Positions 36,361 to 46,500 of a DNA stretch of 64,000 nucleotides are shown here, piece by piece (position 1 is the first letter of the stretch; each line of letters begins with the position of its first letter). Source of the DNA: Hathewaya histolytica. Its GTDB lineage: Bacteria; Bacillota; Clostridia; Clostridiales; Clostridiaceae. The stretch lies in the NCBI RefSeq assembly GCF_901482605.1, contig NZ_LR590481.1:620001-684000 (forward strand). Direction: 5' to 3'. Under the pieces are notes generated by a model. The model was given only the letters and a program-made list of their open reading frames with translations, ran no database searches and had not been told where the DNA came from. The translations under genes and the position numbers were made by a program.

Positions 36361-36369
36361 AAATAAAAT

Positions 36370-36401
36370 AAATGACTGGTTTAATTTAAAACTAGTCATT
36401 T
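36370..36401. terminator. Terminator between convergent helD and ATPase gene
   Basis: AAATGACTGGT pairs with ACTAGTCATTT, with one G-T pair. A and T tracts on each side suit both strands. Confidence 0.7.
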
Positions 36402-36468
36402 ATTTCTAATAGCAAGAGCTAGATTAATATTGTATAAAGTTTAAATTACATGACTTTTCCTTAAAATA

Positions 36469-37548
36469 TTACTGGCTTGCTGTTATCTTATTTATAATTA
36501 CTTCATGAACTTTGTCTAATTCTTGAAAATCCATATTAGGAATATAGTATTTTTCTATATCATCATGTAATTTTTTTGCTTCGGTTAATATAGATAATGA
36601 TTTATTTAAAAGTGTATAAAATAGGTCTTTAGAATTTATAATTTTTTCATTTACACAGTTAATTAGGTCATAATTCAAGTAATTTTCCATATAAATTTGA
36701 TGACCTTTATATAGAGTTTGGTTTATTTCATTAGAACTTATAACCGCTAATTTTAGAGCAGGAATATAAATATGTTCTAACTCCTCTGGAGCAATAGGAT
36801 TATGAAAAGCCTCTACGTTAAAACCTCTCTTCAAAGCTTCATCCTTAAGATATTCAAGTATTTTATCTTTAGAAGTACCAGGAGGACCATTTAAAACATA
36901 AGTTGTTTCACACTGTTCTAAGAGGTCTTCAATAAAGGTTACTATACCTGTTGGAGTAAAAGCCGTTATAAATAAGTCTTTACAAGTGCCGAGAGAAGAA
37001 ATTGGCTGTTTAAAAATTTTATTTTTTAAATCTTCACGAAGAAAATTAAATTTATTATAGTTTAAGGCATCACTATTCATATTGCTCCAATCATCATGGA
37101 TGATTTTTGCAGCAGATAGATATTTGTATGCTCTATCAAAAGTTTTTGAAATGGAGTTCTTTATATTTATAATTTGATCTTTGTTTTTTCGTATTTCAAA
37201 TTCATTCCAAAATTCTCCTAAGTTTATTATTTCATCTACTGCTCCAGGAACTTTAGGATCCACTACATGTGGCGCTGTTCCGTCTAAAATAGCAACCTTT
37301 AAGTCTTTTATTAGAATACCATCCAAGGAACTGCTATCAGAAGAACAATGATAAAATTCTACTTCATGATTAATACTTTTATAATACTCGCCTAACTTTT
37401 TCATGATGGAGGATTTACCAGTACCTGGCCCACCTTTTAAACAAATTATTTTATTTGCTTTCTCTAAAGGTATAATCTCATGAAAAAAAGAGTAAAAGCC
37501 TAAGGGGGTATTTCCTCCTAGAAAGAAACGTTTGTCTTTAATACTCAA
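36469..37548 (-). CDS. P-loop ATPase with two nucleotide-binding halves (second degenerate)
   Basis: This protein of about 359 residues is a conserved clostridial/bacillar ATPase of unknown role. The first half has a good Walker A, LKGGPGTGKSSIMKK near 37-51. The second half repeats the layout with LNGPPGTSKDKILEYL near 216-231, where GKS/T has become SKD, so that site may not hydrolyse ATP. Cys-His-rich HCSSDS and PHVVDPK follow in the first half. Start: TTG 37548 has GGAGTG 8 bases upstream on the minus strand; GTG 37557 is inside that site. It is 61 bp downstream of the CDF transporter and may share its transcript. Confidence 0.75.
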   Translation of the reverse strand: MSIKDKRFFLGGNTPLGFYSFFHEIIPLEKANKIICLKGGPGTGKSSIMKKLGEYYKSINHEVEFYHCSSDSSSLDGILIKDLKVAILDGTAPHVVDPKVPGAVDEIINLGEFWNEFEIRKNKDQIINIKNSISKTFDRAYKYLSAAKIIHDDWSNMNSDALNYNKFNFLREDLKNKIFKQPISSLGTCKDLFITAFTPTGIVTFIEDLLEQCETTYVLNGPPGTSKDKILEYLKDEALKRGFNVEAFHNPIAPEELEHIYIPALKLAVISSNEINQTLYKGHQIYMENYLNYDLINCVNEKIINSKDLFYTLLNKSLSILTEAKKLHDDIEKYYIPNMDFQELDKVHEVIINKITASQ

Positions 37549-37618
37549 AAAAATCACACTCCATAAATTTGTATCACTAACATTATATTTATATGGATTT
37601 AATTTGTTTACAGATACT

Positions 37619-38806
37619 TTAATATACCCCTAGAAAATCTTTATCTATAGTTATTATGGCATTGTAATTTGGATGTTTAATCTTTATATCTTTTACTATT
37701 TTATCTATAAGATCCTTTTCGTCTTCTTTAGAAAAATCCTTATTATATTTCACAACTATATCAAATATAATATTCTTAACTTCACCTTCACCTACTACCC
37801 TGAAGTCATGCATAGAATGAATATTATCATATTTTTTTAATATGGATTCTATAAACTCTTTAGTACTTTGTATTTCTTTGCAGTCTGTATTTATGGGATC
37901 CATATGAATTACAAGTAGTACCCCTAGTTCCTCTGAAATTTCTCTTTCTGCCTTATCAATTATTTCGTGAATATGAACAATAGGAGCATTAGAAGGAACC
38001 TCTGCATGAATTGAGGCTATACATCTACCAGGACCATAATTATGAACTATTAAATCATGAGTACCTTTTATACCATCATATTTAAGCATTAAATTCTTGA
38101 TATCTTTTACTAAATCTGGATCTGGAGATTCTCCAAGTAATGGATCTAAAGTTTCTTTTATTAGAGAAATACCAGAATATATAATAAATAAGGAAACTAC
38201 AATACCAATATAGCCATCTATAGGAAAAGTAAAGAATTTAGAGCTTATAAGAGAAAATGCAACTACAGAAGAAGTTATAACATCAGCAAAAGAATCTTTA
38301 GAGGAAGCTTTTAAAGTTGAAGAATTTATATCATAACTTAGAGTTCTATAGAAATATCCCAGCCATAATTTTATAAATATAGATAGTAACATTAGTAAAA
38401 AAGAAATCATACTAAAATTAATTGTTGTAGGATTAATTATTTTAGAAAAGGAACTCTTAGTAAATTCCACACCTACTAACAAAACAAAGAAAGATACAAT
38501 CAAAGCAGATATATATTCAATTCTTCCATGTCCAAAGGGATGTTCTTTATCGGCAGGTTTACTTGCAAGTTTAAAACCTAAAATTGTAATTAGTGATGAT
38601 GCTGAATCCGATAGATTATTAAAGGCATCTGCACTTATAGCAATACTTTTAGTAAAAATACCTACTGAAAATTTAATTACAAATAGTGTTATATTAATAA
38701 TAACACCTACAATGCCTGCAAGGTATCCATAAGATTTTCTTACTTTTCTATCTTCTTTATTTTGAAAGTTTTTAATGAATTTTTTTATTAGTAATTTAGA
38801 AAACAT
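37619..38806 (-). CDS. Cation diffusion facilitator (CDF) transporter
   Basis: This 395-residue CDF protein has about six helices. Transport-site acidic residues are in ISADAFNNLSDSASSL (about 58-73) and ASSKDSFADVITSS (about 167-180), and HPFGHGRIEY lies between. The cytoplasmic C-terminal domain contains GPGRCIASIHAEVP and HIHEIIDKAE, followed by an extra domain-like tail of about 90 residues with LVIHMDPINTDC. It should export Zn2+, Mn2+ or Fe2+; the metal cannot be told. Confidence 0.92.
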   Translation of the reverse strand: MFSKLLIKKFIKNFQNKEDRKVRKSYGYLAGIVGVIINITLFVIKFSVGIFTKSIAISADAFNNLSDSASSLITILGFKLASKPADKEHPFGHGRIEYISALIVSFFVLLVGVEFTKSSFSKIINPTTINFSMISFLLMLLSIFIKLWLGYFYRTLSYDINSSTLKASSKDSFADVITSSVVAFSLISSKFFTFPIDGYIGIVVSLFIIYSGISLIKETLDPLLGESPDPDLVKDIKNLMLKYDGIKGTHDLIVHNYGPGRCIASIHAEVPSNAPIVHIHEIIDKAEREISEELGVLLVIHMDPINTDCKEIQSTKEFIESILKKYDNIHSMHDFRVVGEGEVKNIIFDIVVKYNKDFSKEDEKDLIDKIVKDIKIKHPNYNAIITIDKDFLGVY

Positions 38807-39049
38807 TATATACTCCCTTCCTATTTTAGTAAGTTCTTCATTAATTATTATACTATATACTTTACCATATATAGATTAATATATCATTATAAAACATGGG
38901 TTATAGTTTTTAGAAGAGGATTATGAAAATTATTTTGAATTTAGATTATAAAAATTTTTTTCATGTATTATATGGTAAACTTATATTATATGTTAAGATT
39001 ATATTTAATGATATAACTATTTAAAATACGTTTTTAGGAGGCATATAAT

Positions 39050-40348
39050 ATGAATAATTTAGAATTTGCACAAAATCTTGTGGATTTTCTTTATGATAGT
39101 CCATCAGCTTTTCATGCTGTTCAAAATGTTAAAAACATATTGACAGAGTCAGGATTTAAGGAAGTAAAAGAAGAAGAAAGATGGGATTTAAAAAAGGGTG
39201 GTAAGTATTTTACAACTAAAAATGGAACAGCCCTAGTAGCATTTACTGTAGGTACAGGAGAAATTGAAGAACATGGATTTAAATTAGTAGGGGCACACAC
39301 AGATTCACCTACTTTTAGAATTAAACCATCACCAGAAATGGTATCAGAAGGGGCTTATGTTAAATTAAATACAGAAGTATATGGTGGACCTATTTTAAAC
39401 ACTTGGTTTGATAGACCACTTGCCCTTGCAGGAAGAGTTGTTTTAAAAGGTGATAATATATTATATCCAGAAACAAAACTTATAAACATAAATAAACCTA
39501 TTTTAATAATACCTAACGTATGCATTCATATGAATAGAAATATTAATAAGGGTGTAGAAATAAATCCACAAAAAGATACATTACCATTGCTATCTTTAGT
39601 TAACGAAGAATTAGAGAAAGGCAATTATTTATTAAGCCTAATTTCTAAAGAGTTAGAAATAAAAAAAGAAGAAATAGTAGATTTTGATTTATATTTATAT
39701 GAATATGAAAAGGGACTTATTATGGGATTAAATGACGAGTTTATATCTTCTTCTAGACTTGATGACCTGCAAATGGTACATGCTGGTATATATGCTCTTA
39801 AGGAATCAGAAGTTTCAAAATCAACTAATGTTATGGTTTGTTTTGACAATGAGGAAATTGGAAGTCTAACAAAACAAGGCGCAGACTCCGAGATGTTGGC
39901 AAATATTCTAGAGAGAATAACAGTATCTATGGGCAAAGGAAGGGAAGAACATTTTAGAGCACTTAGCAGATCATTTATTATTTCAGCAGATAACGCTCAT
40001 GCTGTTCACCCAAATAGTGAAGAGAAACATGATCCTACTAATAGACCATTAGTAAATAAAGGACCTGTTATAAAGATAAATGCAAATCAAAGCTATACAA
40101 CTGATGCGGATTCAGATGCAGTTTATGAGTTAATCTGTCAGAAAGCTGGAGTTCCATATCAAAAATTTGTTAATCGTTCTGACCAAAGAGGGGGATCTAC
40201 CATAGGACCTATATCATCATCACATATTAATATTCGCTCAGTAGATATAGGAAATCCTACTTTAGCTATGCATTCTATAAGAGAGCTTGCTGGTGTAGAT
40301 GACCATACTTATGTTTATAAATCTTTTATAGAATTTTATAATCTTTAA
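39050..40348 (+). CDS. M18 family aminopeptidase
   Basis: This 432-residue M18 metallopeptidase has LVGAHTDSPTFRIKPSP near 80-96, SSRLDDLQMVHAG (metal Asp), CFDNEEIGSLTKQGADSEM, ISADNAHAVHPN and a C-terminal AMHSIRELAG. It removes N-terminal acidic or neutral residues from peptides. The ribosome site AGGAGG is 8 bases upstream. The gap after it has an imperfect hairpin at 40381-40397 and a second AAAAGGAGAAAA/TTTTCTTCTTTT-type hairpin ending in T6 near 40460 that may terminate it. Confidence 0.92.
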   Translation: MNNLEFAQNLVDFLYDSPSAFHAVQNVKNILTESGFKEVKEEERWDLKKGGKYFTTKNGTALVAFTVGTGEIEEHGFKLVGAHTDSPTFRIKPSPEMVSEGAYVKLNTEVYGGPILNTWFDRPLALAGRVVLKGDNILYPETKLININKPILIIPNVCIHMNRNINKGVEINPQKDTLPLLSLVNEELEKGNYLLSLISKELEIKKEEIVDFDLYLYEYEKGLIMGLNDEFISSSRLDDLQMVHAGIYALKESEVSKSTNVMVCFDNEEIGSLTKQGADSEMLANILERITVSMGKGREEHFRALSRSFIISADNAHAVHPNSEEKHDPTNRPLVNKGPVIKINANQSYTTDADSDAVYELICQKAGVPYQKFVNRSDQRGGSTIGPISSSHINIRSVDIGNPTLAMHSIRELAGVDDHTYVYKSFIEFYNL

Positions 40349-40571
40349 TAAAGAATAAAAAAGAGTATGAAAAAGTAAATCCTAATTTTTTATTAGGAAA
40401 ATTTTAATAATAACATATGTATATTAAAAAGGAGAAAAGTTATATATAATTTTTCTTCTTTTTTATTTTGAATCTACAATTAAGCCTATTAAACGATAAA
40501 AAGTAATAAATTATAGCTTCTTTGGTAATAATAATTCAAGTGTAAGTCTAATTACTAAAGAGGTGAATAAA

Positions 40572-43500
40572 ATGAACTCGTTTTTCTATTTTGAAATTTT
40601 AACAATATTTTTAGCTTTTATTTTGTTAATCATACTTATATTTAAATATAAATTTTATAAAGAAGAAAACGTAATGAATTCCATACAAAATATATCTACA
40701 AGAGATCATGAAAAATTAGAAAAACATGCACAAAATATACCGGAAGAATATTTAGAGAAAAAGAAAATAAATACTAGAAAAAATTTAATGAAGAATCTAG
40801 ATCATAGTTTTAATAATATAGTTACTACATATAATTTTATGGAAAAAGAAGTAAGAGATAAAAAGGTTATAGTTCCTGCAGCGGAATGGTTACTAGATAA
40901 TTTATATTTAATAGAAAAAGAATACAAAAATGTAAAAGAGAGTCTACCTAAAAGTTATTACAAGGAACTTCCACTAATGCAAAATGGAATGCTGAGAGGA
41001 TATCCAAAGGCATATCATATAGCAGTTCAAATAGTTTCTCATACTGAAGGTGAAATAGATGAAGATATTATTAAGAGATTTATTATATCTTATCAAAAAA
41101 ATACTATACTCACTATGGCGGAACTTTGGGCTATTCCTGTAATGATAAGAATAGCTTTAATACAAAATATAAGCAGGGTATGTGAAAAAATAGTATTTAT
41201 ACAAGAAGAGAGAACAAAGGCTGAGTTCTTTGGTGATAACTTAATAAATGCATTTAATGATGAAAAGTTAAAAGATGAATTGCAAAGGATGTATAAATTA
41301 AAAGTAGACTTTAATCCATTTTTTACTGAGAGGTTATTAAAATTACTTAGAGATAATGGTGTAGATAATCATGAACTTTATAGTTGGATTGAAGAAAAAC
41401 TAGATAGAAATCATACTACTTTTGAGTATATTGTGTCTAATGCTCATAAAAGACAATCCTATTATGAATTAAGCCTAGGAAATAGTATAAGTAGTATAAG
41501 AAAAATGGAAGCTTTGAGTTGGGAACATACTTTTGAGGAGTTATGTAGTGTACATTATATTTTGAGCAAGGATCCAGTAAATCAGTACATGAAGATGGAT
41601 TTTAAATCAAGAGATTTTTACAGACATGAAATAAGCAAGATATCTAAGAAAATTGATATAAGTGAGGTCTTCATAGCGAAAAAAGCTTTAAAACTTGCAA
41701 AGGAAAACAGTGGTGACAAGGATTATTTAAATCATGTAGGATATTACATTATAGATGATGGAAAAATAGAGCTAATAAGAAGTTTAAAAGAGAAGAGAAA
41801 TATATTAGATATACTTAAGGATTATATCACTAAGTATAAGGTACCTATATATTTATTAGCAACAATTTTAATAACACTTATGGTTACATCCGTGTTTTTA
41901 AATATTAGCTATATTAGAGATGCAGATATAAGATATAGTAAGTATATAGTAGCCTTTTTAGTTATAATAATTCCATGTAGCGAAATAGGTATTTCTATAT
42001 TCAATTGGATTATTACTCATTTAATGCCTATAAGCTTTGTCCCTAAGTTAGAACTAAAAGAGGGTATAAGTAAAGAAAATTCAACTGTAGTAATAATTCC
42101 AACATTAATAACTAGTAGGAATACAGTGAAAAAATTAATTTCTGATTTGGAAGTATACTATTTATCTAATAGAGAGGATAATCTTTACTTTGCTATTTTA
42201 GGTGATTTTAAGGATAGTAAACATGAAACAGAGGAAAATGATAAGGAAATTATAGATTTAGCATTAAATGAAACAAACAAGTTAAATGATAAATATGGAT
42301 TTAAAGAACATAATAAGTTTTTCTTTTTATGTAGATATAGAAAATTTAATGAATCTGAAGGTTACTTTTTAGGGTGGGAAAGAAAAAGAGGAAAAATAGC
42401 AGAATTTAATTTATTATTAAGAGGTTCAAAAGATACAACTTATAATGTAATAAGCAGTAATATAGAAAATTTAAAGAAAGCAAAATATATAATAACATTA
42501 GATGCGGATACAATTCTTCCACGAGATACTGCTAAAAAGTTAATAGGTTCTATGGAACATGTATTAAATAGACCATATTTAAATGAAGATAATACAAAAG
42601 TTTTAAGAGGATACGGACTAATGCAACCTAGAATAAGTGTTAGTACGGTTAGTGGAAATAAAACTATGTTCTCTAAAGTGTTATCAGGAGAAACAGGAAT
42701 AGATACTTATAGTACAGCTGTTTCAGATTTATATCAAGATTTATTTGGAGAAGGGATTTTTACTGGAAAAGGTATCTATAATATAGATGTTTTCATATCT
42801 ACAATAAAAGGTCAAATACCTGAAAATACAGTATTAAGTCATGATCTTTTGGAAGGCTCATATATGAGAACAGCATTAGTTAGTGACATAGAATTAATAG
42901 ATTCATATCCAGCATACTATAATTCAAGTTCTAAAAGGCTACATAGGTGGGTAAGAGGGGATTGGCAACTTCTTAAATGGCTAGGAAATACTAGACTAAA
43001 TCTTTTAAGTAAGTGGAAAATATTTGACAACTTAAGAAGAAGTTTAGTTTCACCCTTTTTAATGATAACTATATTATTTGGACTTCTAAACATACTTCCT
43101 AATGGTATAGATAAATGGTTTATGGTAGCATTTTTAACTATAGTAGTGCCAGTAGCATTTAGTATTACAGAAAATATAGTAGCGCCTATGAAGGGAATAA
43201 GTGTTTCAGGTAGACTTAATACAGACAAAATGGTGTTAAATCAATTTTTGTTTATATTTGCATTTTTGCCTCATAAAGCTTGTATGATGGTAGATGCTAT
43301 TTTTAGAAGTTTATACAGGATACTTATAAGCAAAAAGAATCTTCTTCAGTGGCAGACGGCTGAAGCAGTTGAAAAGAGCGTGGGTACAAAATTAAATGAT
43401 TTTATAAAGTTTATGTGGTTTGGAAGTTTTATATCATTACTTATATTATTTTTATCTTTTATAAAATCTGCGGCTATAGGTATGGTTATGATAGTACCTT

Positions 43501-46500
43501 GCACCATTTGGTTTTTAAGTCCATTACTTGCATACTATTCTAGCCTTCCTTTAACTGAACAGAAAGAGAGTCTTTTAAAAGAAGATGTTTTTATATTAAG
43601 AAGAATATCAAGAAAGACATGGGCTTATTTTGAGGATTTTGTAAATGAGGAAAACAATTGGCTAGGACCTGATAACTTTCAAGAAAATCCTCCTAATGGT
43701 GTAGCACATAGGACTTCTCCAACTAATATTGGTATGACTTTAACTTCAAACATAGTAGCTCTAGATATGGGTTATATAGGACTTCTTCAATGTTTAGAAA
43801 GACTAGATAACACCGTAATATCCATGAATAATTTATCTAAATATAAAGGTCACTTTTATAATTGGTATAATACACTAACCAGTGAACCACTATATCCTAG
43901 ATTTGTGTCTACAGTAGATAGTGGTAACTTAGTAGGGTATCTTTGGTTATGTTCGGAAACACTTGAGGAAGAATTAAATCTACCATATGTAAATAAAAGA
44001 ATTAAAATAGGGTTAAAAGATACTTTGAGCTTAAGTAAAAATGAATTAAATCAATTATTAGGTGAATCAAATGAACTTAATAATATAAGTATAAGTGAAG
44101 AAATAGATGCTAATATAATATCATGGAGAAAAGACTTATTAAATATATTAAAAGCAGTGAATAGTATTTATGAAAGAGAAGAGAAACATATATATTACTG
44201 GACATATAAACTAAAGAAAGATATTCAAAATCATATAGAGGAATTAGATAAAACTTTTCCATGGATAAAAATATTAGATGAAGGGGAAGTAAGTGAGGAA
44301 ATAAAAAATAAACTTATAGATATACCAAGTAAAATTTCTTTAAAAAATATTCCTGAAATCCTCTATACACTTGAAGATGATTTAATTAATAAAAATAATG
44401 GTGTAAAAGAAGATTTAATAGATGCAGTAAAAGCTAGTAGGATATATATAGTTTCTATTATAGATAGAATAAATAGTTTATCCATGGAATTGTATAATAT
44501 AGCAGAGGAAACAGATTTTAAATTCCTATATGATAAGGATAAAAATTTATTTTCTATAGGTTTTGATATGGAAAATAATAAGATAAATAAAAGTTACTAT
44601 GACCTATTAGCATCAGAATCTAGACAGGCAAGTTTTGTTGCTATAGCAAAAGGAGAGGTTCCTAAAGAACATTGGTTTAAACTAGGAAGAAGTATGACAT
44701 TTATGGGAAGAAGTAAAGGTTTAGTTTCATGGAGTGGAACTATGTTCGAATACTTCATGCCTTTGCTAATAATGAAAACTTATCCACATACAATATTGGA
44801 TAGGACATATCGTTCTGTAATAGAAGGTCAAATAAAATATGCTAAACGAAGAGGTGTACCTTTTGGTATATCAGAATCAGGTTTTTATACCTTTGATATA
44901 AATAAAAATTATCAATATAAAGCCTTTGGGGTACCAGGCATAGGACTTAAAAGGGGTCTAATAAACGAACTTGTAATTTCACCTTATTCAACTATACTAT
45001 CCCTTCAAAAGGAATTAAAACATTCTTTAATTAATATAAAAAGATTAATTAAGGCAGGATTAGAAGGAACTTATGGATTTTATGAAGCTATAGATTATAC
45101 AAAAAATAGAGTAAATAAAGAAAGTAATAGTGAAATAGTAAAATCCTATATGATTCATCATCAGGGCATGAGTTTAATGGCTATAGACAATGTATTAAAT
45201 AAAAATATTCTTCAAAATAGATTCCATAATATTCCGATAGTGAAGGCTACGGAACTTTTATTACAAGAGAAGATACCTAATAAAGTATTATATGATAGAG
45301 AATATAAATTTGATTTAAAAGAAAGCAAGTTTGAAAAACAAAGAATTATAACTAGAACATATAAAACAGCAAAAACTAGTGTGCCAGAAGTCCAATTATT
45401 ATCTAATGATAACTTACATCTCATGGTATCTAATAGCGGAAGTGGATATACAAAATTGCAAGATACATTTTTATATAGATGGAGAGAAGATGTTACAGAA
45501 GATAACACAGGGTTATATGTATACATTAAAGATAATGCAACTAAGTACTACTGGAGTGCAACATATGCTCCTACTATGGAAGAAGGAGAAGATTATGAAG
45601 TAACATTTTCCATAGATAAGGCAGAATTTAAAAAAACATATAAGAATATTTTATGTAAAACCAAGATAAGTGTGTCTAAAGAAGATGATGTTGAAATTAG
45701 AAAGCTAAGCTTAAAAAATTTAGATGAACAAGATAAAATAATTGAAGTTATAAGTTATGCAGAGGTAGTTTTAGCAGGATATGATGGAGATCTTGTACAC
45801 CAGGCTTTTAGCAACCTATTTATAACTACAGAATTTGTAGATAATCCTGAGGTGTTAATTTGTAAAAGAAGACCAAGAGCTAAGGAAAAAGAAATACCTT
45901 ATTTAATGCATACTATGGCAGTTAAAGGTGAAATTTTAGATGATATTGAATATGAAACAGCAAGAATAGATTTTATTGGGAGAGGAAGGAACAAAAAGCA
46001 ACCTATAGCATTAGAGAGAGAGAAACTAAGTAATAGCAGTGGAGTTGTATTAGACCCAATAATAAGCTTAAAAAGAAAAATACGGATACCAAAAGGTGAG
46101 AAGATAGAAGTCGCTTTTGTTACTGGATATTGTAGAAGCAGGAGTGAGGCTATAAATTTAGCTGAAAAATATAGTGATATGAATATTATTAAAAGGCAGT
46201 ATGCACTATCATTTAATAGCGCTCAAATGGAAATGAGATACTTAGGAATAAAATCTCCTCAAGCTAATTTATATCAGAATATGGCAAGTAGGATACTTTA
46301 CTTATCTCCATTGATGAGAGCAAGGGAAGAGTATATTAAAAACATAATAAAGAGTCAGAATACCCTTTGGTCTTATGGAATTTCAGGTGATTTACCAATA
46401 GTAGTTTTAAAAATTAATTCAGAAAATAATATAGGTAAGTTAAATCAACTTTTAAATGCTCATGAATATTTGACTTTAAAAGGACTTAAGTTAGACTTTG

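Noticed and set aside
45379-45603. 74-codon plus-strand ORF within the glucan synthase gene
   Set aside because: Out-of-frame overlap of a continuous, well-matched 2871-residue reading frame.
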